A DNA stretch of 64,000 nucleotides from CAZPXZ01 sp965219495 (GTDB taxonomy: Bacteria; Pseudomonadota; Alphaproteobacteria; Rhodobacterales; CAZPXZ01): contig OZ244777.1 of NCBI GenBank assembly GCA_965219495.1, positions 1,922,001-1,986,000 of the forward strand, given 5' to 3'. The position numbers and the translations under genes were made by a program. Positions within the stretch are counted from its first letter, which is position 1; each line of letters begins with the position of its first letter. The notes beneath the pieces are model-generated. The model ran no database searches. It saw only the letters and a list, made by a program, of their open reading frames with translations, and was not told the origin of the DNA. Positions 26,881 to 35,381 of this stretch are shown in pieces.

Positions 26881-28049
26881 CCGTCGGCCTGGAAGAGAAA
26901 GCGGTGGCGGTTAACGAATCACGCCAACAAATGCGGCCAGGCGCCATGAGCGAGACGGCAATCCCGTCACCCGACACCGGGTATGCCACGGCATCGCAAT
27001 GGCAACTCGTCGTTCGGAAGTTTCGCAAGCACCGGCTCGCCCGATTCAGCCTGGCGGTGCTGATCGCCTTCTACCTTGGCGCCTTGTTCGCTCCACTCAT
27101 TGCTCCCTATGACCCGCTCGAGAACGATCAGGAACTGTCGGGCGCCCCGCCAATGAAACTCCGCTTGTTCGAAGACGGACGTCTCGAGTGGCCCTTTGTC
27201 TACGGCTACAAGAGAGAATTTGATCTAGCGACCATGCGACCCAGTTACACCGTCGATCGCAACCAGAAGCACAAGTTGTTGCTCCTGACGCGGGGGCATG
27301 AATACGAACTGTTGGGCCTCGTCACGCTGGACCGCCATCTGTTCGGCGCACGGGACGGCAAGATGTATATTCTAGGCGCCGACCGCCTCGGGCGAGACAT
27401 GTTTTCCCGAATTCTCTACGGCACGCGCATATCGCTCACCATCGGCCTGGTCGGCGTTCTGCTCAGTTTCTTTCTGGGCCTGTTGATGGGAGGGATCTCC
27501 GGTCTGCTGGGGGGGATCGTCGACGATGCCGTGCAGCGGCTCATCGAAGTATTGCGCTCCTTCCCCACCATTCCTCTCTGGATGGCGCTCGCCGCGGCCC
27601 TGCCCCGCAGTTGGCCGCAGCTATGGGTATTCTTCGGCATAACCGTCATCCTCTCGCTGATCGGCTGGACGGAATTGGCGCGAGTAATACGAGGCAAGTT
27701 CCTCGCCTTGCGCAACGAAGACTACGTGACCGCGGCGCGACAGGCCGGTGCGGGCCATGGCTGGGTCATACGCCGGCATCTTCTGCCTGCATTCACGAGC
27801 CACATCATCGCCTCACTCACTCTGTCCTTCCCGGCGATGATTCTGGCGGAGACGGCCCTGAGCTTTTTGGGACTGGGCCTACAGCAGCCCCTAATCAGTT
27901 GGGGCGTTCTCCTGCAAGAAGCCCAGAACATTCGCAGCGTGGCTCTCATGCCCTGGGTGCTGTCGCCCGTGTTCTTCGTGATTACAGCGGTGCTGGCATT
28001 CAACTTTGTTGGCGATGGTCTCAGAGATGCCGCCGACCCGTACAGCTGA
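26877..28049 (+). CDS. Oligopeptide-type ABC transporter permease (DppC/OppC), with insert
   Basis: A 390-residue permease, longer than usual DppC (about 290-310). After the first membrane helix (SLAVLIAFYLGALFAPLIAP) there is an extra, mostly hydrophilic segment of about 80 residues (MKLRLFEDGRLEWPFVYGYK). The standard ILGADRLGRDMFSRILYGTR motif then leads into the five-helix permease core with the EAA loop YVTAARQAGAGHGWVIRRH. Such inserts mark a subgroup of large-substrate importers. ATG 26877 overlaps the previous stop; ATG 26946 is an alternative start. Confidence 0.9.
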   Translation: MTVGLEEKAVAVNESRQQMRPGAMSETAIPSPDTGYATASQWQLVVRKFRKHRLARFSLAVLIAFYLGALFAPLIAPYDPLENDQELSGAPPMKLRLFEDGRLEWPFVYGYKREFDLATMRPSYTVDRNQKHKLLLLTRGHEYELLGLVTLDRHLFGARDGKMYILGADRLGRDMFSRILYGTRISLTIGLVGVLLSFFLGLLMGGISGLLGGIVDDAVQRLIEVLRSFPTIPLWMALAAALPRSWPQLWVFFGITVILSLIGWTELARVIRGKFLALRNEDYVTAARQAGAGHGWVIRRHLLPAFTSHIIASLTLSFPAMILAETALSFLGLGLQQPLISWGVLLQEAQNIRSVALMPWVLSPVFFVITAVLAFNFVGDGLRDAADPYS

Positions 28050-29109
28050 TCCGGCGGCGGCCGCTCGGGTGGCGCGGGCGGCCTCGCGCGATACGACGAT
28101 GCCGGGAGGCAGCGAACTGCTGCTGGAAGTAAGAGACCTGCGAACACATCTCCGGACCGATGACGGGGTGATCCGCGCCGTCGATGGCGTTGACTTGGCT
28201 GTGCATCGTGGCCGGACGCTGGGGATCGTGGGCGAGAGCGGCTGCGGCAAGACCATCCTTTGCCGCTCCATCATCCGCACCGTGCCCGAACCGCCGGCAG
28301 AAATATCGGGGAATATCCTGTGGCATCGAAAGGATGCCAGTGTCGTTGACCTCGCAAGTTGCCGCCCCAACGGAAATGAGATCCGTAGCATTCGCGGCAA
28401 AGAGATCGCCATGATCTTCCAGGAGCCAATGCGCTCCCTGAGCCCAGTCCACACGATCGGCAATCAGGTGGCGGAAGCACTCTTGGCGCATGAGAAAGTC
28501 GCACCCAAGGACGCGCGCGCTCAGGCGATCGATATGCTCGTAGTAGTGGGCATACCAAATGCCAAGGCGATGTTCCACGCTTACCCATTCGAGCTGAGCG
28601 GAGGCATGCGCCAGCGGGCCATGATCGCCATGGCGCTGATGTGCCATCCCGACCTGTTAATCGCAGACGAGCCATCAACGGCGCTCGACGTCACCGTCGA
28701 GGCGGCGATTCTGCGGCTCCTCAAGCGGCTGCAAGCCCGCATGGGAATGTCGATCATGATTATCACCCATGACCTCGGCGTGGTGGCGACCATGGCCGAC
28801 GACGTGGTCGTAATGTACCTTGGCCAAGTCGTCGAACAGGGACCGGTTGAGACGATCTTCGCCAACCCTCAGCACCCATATACGCAGGCCCTGATGCGCT
28901 CGATGCCCCGGATTGGCGCCGGCCAGGAACGGTTGGCGGCGATCCGCGGTAGCGTGCCCGATCCCTATGCAGTGATCCCGGGGTGCTCCTTCTCTCCGCG
29001 CTGTCCCGAAGCGGAGCCTGGTCGGTGCAACGTCCATGCACCGCATCTCATCGAGATGGCGCCAGGGCACAGCGCGCGATGCCTGTTGCGCGAAGGGGGC
29101 GCCAAGTGA
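28015..29109 (+). CDS. Oligopeptide-type ABC ATPase (DppD/OppD)
   Basis: A 364-residue ATPase: Walker A GESGCGKT, signature LSGGMRQRAMIAMAL, Walker B LLIADEPSTALD and switch His in IITHDLGVVA. The C-terminal oligopeptide-transporter domain has the Cys-rich block GCSFSPRCPEAEPGRCN, which in this family can bind an iron-sulfur cluster. The start is uncertain: ATG 28015, 28027 or 28099 (MPGGSELLLEV); the first two overlap the permease gene. The stop overlaps the next GTG. Confidence 0.92.
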   Translation: MVSEMPPTRTADPAAAARVARAASRDTTMPGGSELLLEVRDLRTHLRTDDGVIRAVDGVDLAVHRGRTLGIVGESGCGKTILCRSIIRTVPEPPAEISGNILWHRKDASVVDLASCRPNGNEIRSIRGKEIAMIFQEPMRSLSPVHTIGNQVAEALLAHEKVAPKDARAQAIDMLVVVGIPNAKAMFHAYPFELSGGMRQRAMIAMALMCHPDLLIADEPSTALDVTVEAAILRLLKRLQARMGMSIMIITHDLGVVATMADDVVVMYLGQVVEQGPVETIFANPQHPYTQALMRSMPRIGAGQERLAAIRGSVPDPYAVIPGCSFSPRCPEAEPGRCNVHAPHLIEMAPGHSARCLLREGGAK

Positions 29110-30164
29110 CGAACGGCCAACCGCTCCTGGAGGTGAAACACCTCAAGAAGCACTTTCCCGTGCGGACCGGGCTGCTCCGTCGAAGCACGGAGAGTGTGAA
29201 GGCCGTGGACGGCATATCGTTCCAGATCGGACCCGGAGAAACGTTAGCCCTTGTCGGCGAAAGCGGCTGCGGGAAAAGCACCACGGGCAGGCTCATTCTG
29301 CGGTCGCTCCAGCCGACGGCGGGGGAGATCATTCTGCGCGACGGTGACGAAGTCTGGCCGATCCACGCGCTCACGAACAGGGAACTGAATCCCGTCCGAC
29401 GGAAGGTCCAGATGGTGTTCCAGGACCCATACTCGTCGCTGAGCCCGCGCATGAGCGTGTTCGACATCATCAGCGAGCCGCTGACGCTCAACGGCGTTGG
29501 TAGCCGCAAGGCCCGTGAGATGCGCGTTCTTGAACTGATGGAAGTGGTGGGACTGCCGCAGCAACACCTGCGTCGCTATCCGCATGCCTTTAGTGGCGGC
29601 CAGCGCCAACGCATTGGGATCGCTCGGGCCTTGGCCCTAAATCCAAAGCTAATCGTCGCCGATGAGCCCGTTTCGGCGCTGGACGTCTCAGTCCAGGCGC
29701 AAATCCTGAACCTGCTGCGGGACCTGCAACGGGACTTCGGGCTCAGCTATCTGTTCATCTCGCACGACATGCGGGTGGTCGACCACCTCGGCTCCCGCGT
29801 CGCGGTCATGTATGCGGGCCGCCTCGTCGAGATCGGTTCTACCCGTAAGGTCTTTTGCAAGCCCGTTCACCCTTATACCGAAGCTCTCTTGGCCTCGATC
29901 CCTTCGCCGGTCCCGCGCCAGGCACGCAAGGAGATCGAGATGACCGGAGAGGTACCGGACCCTGCCCGTCCGCCGTCCGGTTGCGCCTTCCACCCACGGT
30001 GCGCGTACGCGACGGATGTTTGTCGGGTACATGTGCCGGCGCTCGGCAGTGTCCCCGGCGACAACGGCGCCGGGCGCCAGGTCGCATGCCACCACGCGAG
30101 TGACCTGGACCTGGAAGGGGTCGAAGCACTTGGAACGAACGGAAAGGAAGTGAGGCCGCATTAA
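29106..30164 (+). CDS. Oligopeptide-type ABC ATPase (DppF/OppF)
   Basis: A 352-residue partner ATPase. Walker A GESGCGKST, DPYSSLSPRM, signature FSGGQRQRIGIARAL and Walker B LIVADEPVSALDVS are standard for OppF. The tail CAFHPRCAYATDVC carries the family's Cys cluster. GTG 29106 overlaps the DppD stop (GTGA). The open frame extends upstream inside dppD but without similarity. The next gene, the binding protein, follows after a 70-bp gap. Confidence 0.93.
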   Translation: MTNGQPLLEVKHLKKHFPVRTGLLRRSTESVKAVDGISFQIGPGETLALVGESGCGKSTTGRLILRSLQPTAGEIILRDGDEVWPIHALTNRELNPVRRKVQMVFQDPYSSLSPRMSVFDIISEPLTLNGVGSRKAREMRVLELMEVVGLPQQHLRRYPHAFSGGQRQRIGIARALALNPKLIVADEPVSALDVSVQAQILNLLRDLQRDFGLSYLFISHDMRVVDHLGSRVAVMYAGRLVEIGSTRKVFCKPVHPYTEALLASIPSPVPRQARKEIEMTGEVPDPARPPSGCAFHPRCAYATDVCRVHVPALGSVPGDNGAGRQVACHHASDLDLEGVEALGTNGKEVRPH

Positions 30165-30234
30165 CTGGTTGTGAAATCTCGCTAAGAATGCTAGTCTGGT
30201 TTGATGTACACAAGAGGAACTACGGGAGGAAACC

Positions 30235-32154
30235 ATGACACGGAAGCAAACGCCAATACTGCGAGCGATGCGAGGGATACTCACCTTCGCCGTGGCCGCT
30301 GCGCTGCCGCTGATCGCTGCCAAGGCTCAGAACGAAGCCCCTATGCTCGCCGCCAAAGTGGCGGCGGGCGAACTTCTACCGGTGGCCGAACGCCTGCCGG
30401 AAAATCCGTTGGTGGCGGAGCCAGTCCATCAGATCGGCAATTACGGCGGGACCCTCAGACGTGCGCTCACGGGCACGGCCGATTTCTGGGGCTGGCGTAC
30501 AATCGTACGCGCGTCGCTGGTCGAGTTCGCCCCCGGCGAAGCGCGACCAGCACCGGCGCTCGCCGAATCCTGGAGCGTTAGCGATGACGACAAGACTTAC
30601 ACCTTCAACCTGAGGAAGGGGCTTCGCTGGTCGGACGGCGAGCCGTTCACCGCCGACGATCTGGTCTTCTATTACGAGGGGATCGCCAGCAATCCCGAAC
30701 TAACGCCCAACTTCCCGCCATGGCTGCGGACCAGTGGCGAGCCTGTCGTCATCAGCAAAGTCGACGATCAGACGGTGGAGTTCCGCTTTGCTGCGCCGCA
30801 TGCCATCCTGCTCGAGCAAATGGCGTTCACCCCGGGCAGCGAGATCATTCGCCCGAAGCATTACCTCAGCCAATTCCATCCCGACTTTGCCTCTCCTGAG
30901 GATCTGCAAGCGCGGATGGATGAAGCTGGCTTCGACCAGTGGTTTGCGCTCTTTCAGGCCAAGAACGACATCTACCTTAACCCCGATCTGCCGGTCATGT
31001 CGGCGTGGAAGGTCTCCCAGGCGTTCCCGGCCAACCGCATGATCGCCGAGCGGAACCCCTACTACTGGAAGGTGGATACTGAGGGGAACCAGCTTCCCTA
31101 TCTCGACTTCGTCAGCTCCGACCTGCTCGCCAACGCCCAAGTTATCACCTTGCGAGCGGCCGGCGGCGGAATCGACATGCAGTATCGGCACATCAATTTT
31201 CTTGATGTTCCCGTGCTGCTAGATGGATCCCAGGAAAACAATTTCAGGGTCCTACGCTGGGCAGTTGAGGGCGGCTGGATCGCGCTCCACATGAACCAGA
31301 CCCACAAGGACCCGGTGGTGCGCGAGCTGATGCAGAACGTCGACTTCCGAGCAGGAATCTCACACGCGATCAACCGCGATGAGGTGAATGGGTTGCTTTA
31401 CAATGGCCTGGGCAGCATTGGCCACCCAATTGCGCGCGATGGCGATCCGTTCCACGTCGAAGGACGGGGGCAGCGCTTCCTTGCCTATGATACCGATATT
31501 GCCAATCAGCGACTGGACAAAGCCGGGTTGGACAAGCGCGATGGTGATGGCTACCGGTTACGTTCCGACGGCCAACGCCTTGAGCTCGAAATCCTGAGCT
31601 TCCCCGATCCCACCGGGATTTCGGTCGCCGATGCGTACGAGCTTGTGGCCCAATACATGGAAGCAGTCGGTTTGCGGACCACGCTCAGGGTGCTTGAGCG
31701 GGCGCTGTGGTTTGAGCGGATGCTCGCGGGCGACTTCGACATCAGCGGGACTGACATCACCACGTTCCTGTGGATCCTGTCGCCGGACTGGTACGTTCCG
31801 ACCCTCGCCCGGACTTTCTGGGCGCCACTGTACGGCCTCTGGTACGAATCACAGGGCAAGGCCGGTGAGGAACCGCCGGCACCATACCGGACTCTTCAGA
31901 AGTTGTTCGATCAGGCGGTCATCACGGTGGACCCGAATGAACGGGGCGAGTTAGGACGCGAGATCATGCGCCTGCACGACGAGAACGTGTGGGTGATCGG
32001 CGTCGTCCAGCTGCCATTCCAGCCGGTGGTGGTAAACGGCGATCTCATTAACGTCCTCGAAGAGGGAATCGCCTCGTTCCGGCTTCAGCATATGGGACAG
32101 ACTTGGCCGGAGCAGGTCTCGTTCAAGGCCGGGAGTAGTCGCCTGACTGAGTAG
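30235..32154 (+). CDS. Family 5 extracellular solute-binding protein
   Basis: A 639-residue periplasmic protein. Basic N-terminus, hydrophobic core (GILTFAVAAALPLIAA) and an A-K-A cleavage site before QNEAPM; no lipobox Cys. The domain carries ALAESWSVSDDDKTYTFNLR and LRWSDGEPFTADDLVFYYE, signatures of SBP_bac_5 proteins that bind peptides, opines or oligosaccharides. It is about 100 residues longer than DppA. GGGAGG sits at an ideal distance before ATG 30235. It supplies the substrate to the preceding permease/ATPase set; the ligand is probably shared with the operon's hydrolases. Confidence 0.92.
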   Translation: MTRKQTPILRAMRGILTFAVAAALPLIAAKAQNEAPMLAAKVAAGELLPVAERLPENPLVAEPVHQIGNYGGTLRRALTGTADFWGWRTIVRASLVEFAPGEARPAPALAESWSVSDDDKTYTFNLRKGLRWSDGEPFTADDLVFYYEGIASNPELTPNFPPWLRTSGEPVVISKVDDQTVEFRFAAPHAILLEQMAFTPGSEIIRPKHYLSQFHPDFASPEDLQARMDEAGFDQWFALFQAKNDIYLNPDLPVMSAWKVSQAFPANRMIAERNPYYWKVDTEGNQLPYLDFVSSDLLANAQVITLRAAGGGIDMQYRHINFLDVPVLLDGSQENNFRVLRWAVEGGWIALHMNQTHKDPVVRELMQNVDFRAGISHAINRDEVNGLLYNGLGSIGHPIARDGDPFHVEGRGQRFLAYDTDIANQRLDKAGLDKRDGDGYRLRSDGQRLELEILSFPDPTGISVADAYELVAQYMEAVGLRTTLRVLERALWFERMLAGDFDISGTDITTFLWILSPDWYVPTLARTFWAPLYGLWYESQGKAGEEPPAPYRTLQKLFDQAVITVDPNERGELGREIMRLHDENVWVIGVVQLPFQPVVVNGDLINVLEEGIASFRLQHMGQTWPEQVSFKAGSSRLTE

Positions 32155-32284
32155 AATCCTCCGAATCCGCGAGGGACGGTCCTCGAAAACCGCTGCGGGT
32201 TCCTGCACGCACGTATCAGGCCAAAGGGATGGCGTGCAGGAGCCCCAGCGGCGCGACACTGAATCAATTCAGGAATTGGGATGC

Positions 32285-33187
32285 ATGCCGAAGAACGGTG
32301 ACGAGGAAAGCGCGCGGATGCGGTCGCTCTACCACATACCGGGGCCCAAGACGCTGCTCGAGATGTCGTGGACTGAGGTCCGGGAGGAACAACGAGCGGG
32401 GACCAACATCGCGTTGGTTCCGATCGGCTCGGTCGAACCTCACGGACCGCACGCGCCTCTCGGTAACGACGCGCTACTCTCCCGCGAGTACGCGCGGCGC
32501 ACCCTCCTGCACCTGGCGAAGATAAACGTGCGCGCGGTCATTGCGCCGCCCATCGTGTTTGGCCTTGCGCCACAGATGATGAGCTTCCCTGGCGCGATCA
32601 ACATCCGCACCGAGACGCTGTTCGCGCTGCTGTGCGACATCTGCCGCAGTCTGTACAGGCACGGTTTCATCAAGCAGGCGCTGATGACGGCACACGCGGA
32701 AAATTGGCCGTTGATGCTACTGGCGGCCCAGGACTTGCGGCATGATCCCGGCATCGACATCATCGCCCTGAACTGGGGACGGGCACTCTACGCGCACCAC
32801 GAGGAGATTCTCGATTCCAGACGCTTCGAGGGTCATGGTGGCGAAGGAGAGACCTCCCGACTGATGGCGGTCCATCCCGAGCTCGTGGATCTGACAAAGG
32901 CCGAGCCGTTCTATGTTGAAGAGCACGGCACCCCGGCGCAGCGCGAGAATGCAGCACGCCGGCAGCGCGATCCAATCCCCTTTGATGATTTTTTCGACGG
33001 CGGGGGTTTATTCTCCCCACCGCGCGACTTCGGCGAGGATCAGACTACGCTGGGGCACTTCGGCGATCCCAGGCTCGCGACACGTGAGAAGGGCGAGGCC
33101 GCGCTCGAGATCGTCGGCGAGTGGCAAGCGCGCCTCATTCGACGGGAGCTTGCGTCCAGCAATGCCGAAGCCGGTGGAGACAGTTGA
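32285..33187 (+). CDS. Creatininase-family hydrolase 2
   Basis: A 300-residue family member. The first metal motif GSVEPHGPHAPLGND is intact (Glu51, His53, Asp62). However, the usual NGHGGN block is replaced by TAHAENWPL, keeping only the His, and the later Glu motif reads GHGGEGETSRLM. There is an extra acidic/aromatic insert (DDFFDGGGLFSPPRDF). It may therefore act on a different ring or have a modified metal site. The start is uncertain between 32285 and ATG 32318; upstream in-frame codons lack similarity. Confidence 0.8.
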   Translation: MPKNGDEESARMRSLYHIPGPKTLLEMSWTEVREEQRAGTNIALVPIGSVEPHGPHAPLGNDALLSREYARRTLLHLAKINVRAVIAPPIVFGLAPQMMSFPGAINIRTETLFALLCDICRSLYRHGFIKQALMTAHAENWPLMLLAAQDLRHDPGIDIIALNWGRALYAHHEEILDSRRFEGHGGEGETSRLMAVHPELVDLTKAEPFYVEEHGTPAQRENAARRQRDPIPFDDFFDGGGLFSPPRDFGEDQTTLGHFGDPRLATREKGEAALEIVGEWQARLIRRELASSNAEAGGDS

Positions 33188-33251
33188 TCCCTCCTTTCAT
33201 AGCACATACCGGCGCGGTGCGGCCGACGGCGGCCAGCCAGAAAGAGATCCC

Positions 33252-34031
33252 ATGAAGCTACGAACCCATGTTTGGAATCATCTGCGCAGCCCGGAAATAG
33301 CGGCGGCGCAGCGCGCAGGCGCGGTCGTTCTCATCCCGACCGGGGCGACCGAGCAGCATGGCGCGCATCTTCCGATGGACACCGATACCCTGTCGGCTAC
33401 CACGATCGCCCTGCGGGCCGCAGAACAGGTCGAAGACATCCCTGTTCTAGTCGCAAATATCAGCCACATCGGGTATTCGCCAGAGTGCATGGAGCATCCG
33501 GGAACGCTGAGCGTGCGCCTGGAGACGTTCGTCGCCATCATCACCGACGTGGTGAAGTGCATCTCGACTCATGGGTTCCGCAAGATCATGATCGTAAACG
33601 GGCATGGCGGGAACATCGCGCCGCTGAAGTCGGCGGCGTGGCAACTCACCACCGACGGCTACCCACTGGCCATCTGCACCTATTGGGAGTTGATCACCGA
33701 GGAACAGGCCAAGCTCCTGAACGGGCCTCTCAGCCATGTTCGCCACGCCTGCGAGTTCGAGACGTCCGTCATGCTCCACCTTCGTCCCGAAGGGATTGAG
33801 ATGGACGAGGCGGTCGACGATCTCAGTCCGCCTTGGAATCCGCAACTGAGCCGGGATCCGCTGCTAGCCGAGGGCATCTTCTTCCCCTCCGTGTTTCGCC
33901 GGGAGGGGCATGGGCTGGTCGGTGGGCCGACGTTTGCCAATCCAGAGACGGGCCAGAAACTAGTTGCGGCGGCAGCGACGAGGCTCGCGCACGCGGTTCG
34001 CGTGTTCCACGAGACCGACCTGGGTCAGTAG
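33252..34031 (+). CDS. Creatininase-family hydrolase 3
   Basis: A 259-residue protein closest of the three to classical creatininase in length. GATEQHGAHLPMDTD places Glu34, His36 and Asp45 at the same numbers as in the well-studied Pseudomonas creatininase. IVNGHGGNIAPL and HACEFETSVML complete the metal site. ATG 33252 lies behind a weak AGAGA site; the frame is open upstream into the previous gene without similarity. It is the third hydrolase of the operon, followed by a dehydrogenase. Confidence 0.85.
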   Translation: MKLRTHVWNHLRSPEIAAAQRAGAVVLIPTGATEQHGAHLPMDTDTLSATTIALRAAEQVEDIPVLVANISHIGYSPECMEHPGTLSVRLETFVAIITDVVKCISTHGFRKIMIVNGHGGNIAPLKSAAWQLTTDGYPLAICTYWELITEEQAKLLNGPLSHVRHACEFETSVMLHLRPEGIEMDEAVDDLSPPWNPQLSRDPLLAEGIFFPSVFRREGHGLVGGPTFANPETGQKLVAAAATRLAHAVRVFHETDLGQ

Positions 34032-34104
34032 CGCGCGCGTCGGGCTGGTTCGCCGCTGCCTGCGACGGGCCAAGTGCGACCTTACAATTCGGAGGTCCGA
34101 ACCC

Positions 34105-35082
34105 ATGGAGCGAATCGTAATGCTCTTGGGGCAGGACAATGCGTTCCAGCAGCAATGTCCGCGCGCCTATCTTGAGAAAAAGCGGCTTCAACACGCGGTC
34201 GAGCTCGAAATTGTCGCAGACCTGCAGCAGGTACGAGAGGCCCTGAGGTCGGCCGATATCTTTGTCGGCAGCGAGGTCCCGGGGGACGCGATTGGCCGGG
34301 CTATGCGCCTCGTCTGGATCCATGCGCTCTCTGCCGGTGTCGAGCGGATTATGGTACCCGAAGTCTGCGCCTCCGACATTCGTGTCACGAATAGCGCCGG
34401 CACGATGGTGCGCGAAGTGGCGGAACACGCGTTCGCACTGATGCTGGCCCTGACCAGGCGAGTGGACCTCGCGGCGCAGATGCAGATGCGTCGGCGATGG
34501 GCGAACATCCGGCGCGACCAGCCGCCGATCAGCCTGAACGGCCTCACGCTGGGCATCGTCGGCTACGGCCGCATCGGCAAGGAGCTCGCGAAACTGGCCA
34601 AGCCGTTCGGGATGCGCGTCCTCGGCCTCCGGCGCCTGGCGAGCGAGCCCGACCAATGGGTGGACAGCATTCTTGGCAGTCGTCAGCTGCCGCAGCTGCT
34701 GGCGAACAGCGATATCGTCGTCGTCACGCTTCCGCTCACGCCAGAGACGGAGGGTCTCTTTTCGACCGAGCAGTTCCGCGCCATGAGACGGCACGCCTAC
34801 TTCATCAATGTAGCGCGAGGAGCGATCGTGAGCGAGCCGGCTCTACTGTGGGCGCTTCGCAAGCGAGTAATCGCAGGCGCCGCCAACGACGTCTTCGTCA
34901 CAGAGCCCCTGCCACCAGAGAGCGAACTATGGGACGTACCCGGCCTGCTGATGACACCGCATCTCGGCGGGGCTTCGCAGCACGTTTGGTTCCAAGTCAT
35001 CGACCTCTTCTTCGACAACCTCACTCGGCTGCGGGAAGGGAAGGCGCTGAGGAACCTGATCGACAAGAGATGGGGATACTAA
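34105..35082 (+). CDS. D-isomer-specific 2-hydroxyacid dehydrogenase
   Basis: A 325-residue NAD(P)-dependent oxidoreductase. The Rossmann motif GYGRIG is at 153-158 and the catalytic triad is Arg238 (NVARGAIV), Glu267 (VTEPLP) and His286 (TPHLGGAS). It interconverts a 2-hydroxy acid and a 2-oxo acid. GGAGG precedes ATG 34105. As the last gene of the operon it probably processes the hydroxy or oxo acid released by the hydrolases (inference). No clear terminator is visible after it; an IS66 element begins 300 bp later. Confidence 0.9.
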   Translation: MERIVMLLGQDNAFQQQCPRAYLEKKRLQHAVELEIVADLQQVREALRSADIFVGSEVPGDAIGRAMRLVWIHALSAGVERIMVPEVCASDIRVTNSAGTMVREVAEHAFALMLALTRRVDLAAQMQMRRRWANIRRDQPPISLNGLTLGIVGYGRIGKELAKLAKPFGMRVLGLRRLASEPDQWVDSILGSRQLPQLLANSDIVVVTLPLTPETEGLFSTEQFRAMRRHAYFINVARGAIVSEPALLWALRKRVIAGAANDVFVTEPLPPESELWDVPGLLMTPHLGGASQHVWFQVIDLFFDNLTRLREGKALRNLIDKRWGY

Positions 35083-35381
35083 GCTCCAGGAACGAGACCA
35101 TCGCGGCTCTCCGTCTGGCGGCTTCTCAGTGACTGGTAGGGCAATCCTTGATCCGTAAGCCGGCAGCACATGGATAGTCGCATAGCTGCAGCGAAACATG
35201 GCGGACCGTAGTTGCTTTGCGCGCCAATATCGTTCCCTGCCATTGCGAAAAAATTGTAGGATAAGTCTTTCCGTTAACTTTCAATTCGGTGCCTCTTGAC
35301 TTGGATTGCACACGGATCCGAGCACTATGGCGGAGACGGTGACGCTTTGAATGCCGCATCTATCGTCATGTAAGCCCCGAG
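35083..35381. other. No gene seen between the operon and IS66
   Basis: Short frames only. It ends in the left copy of the IS66 target duplication (35374-35381). Confidence 0.4.
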
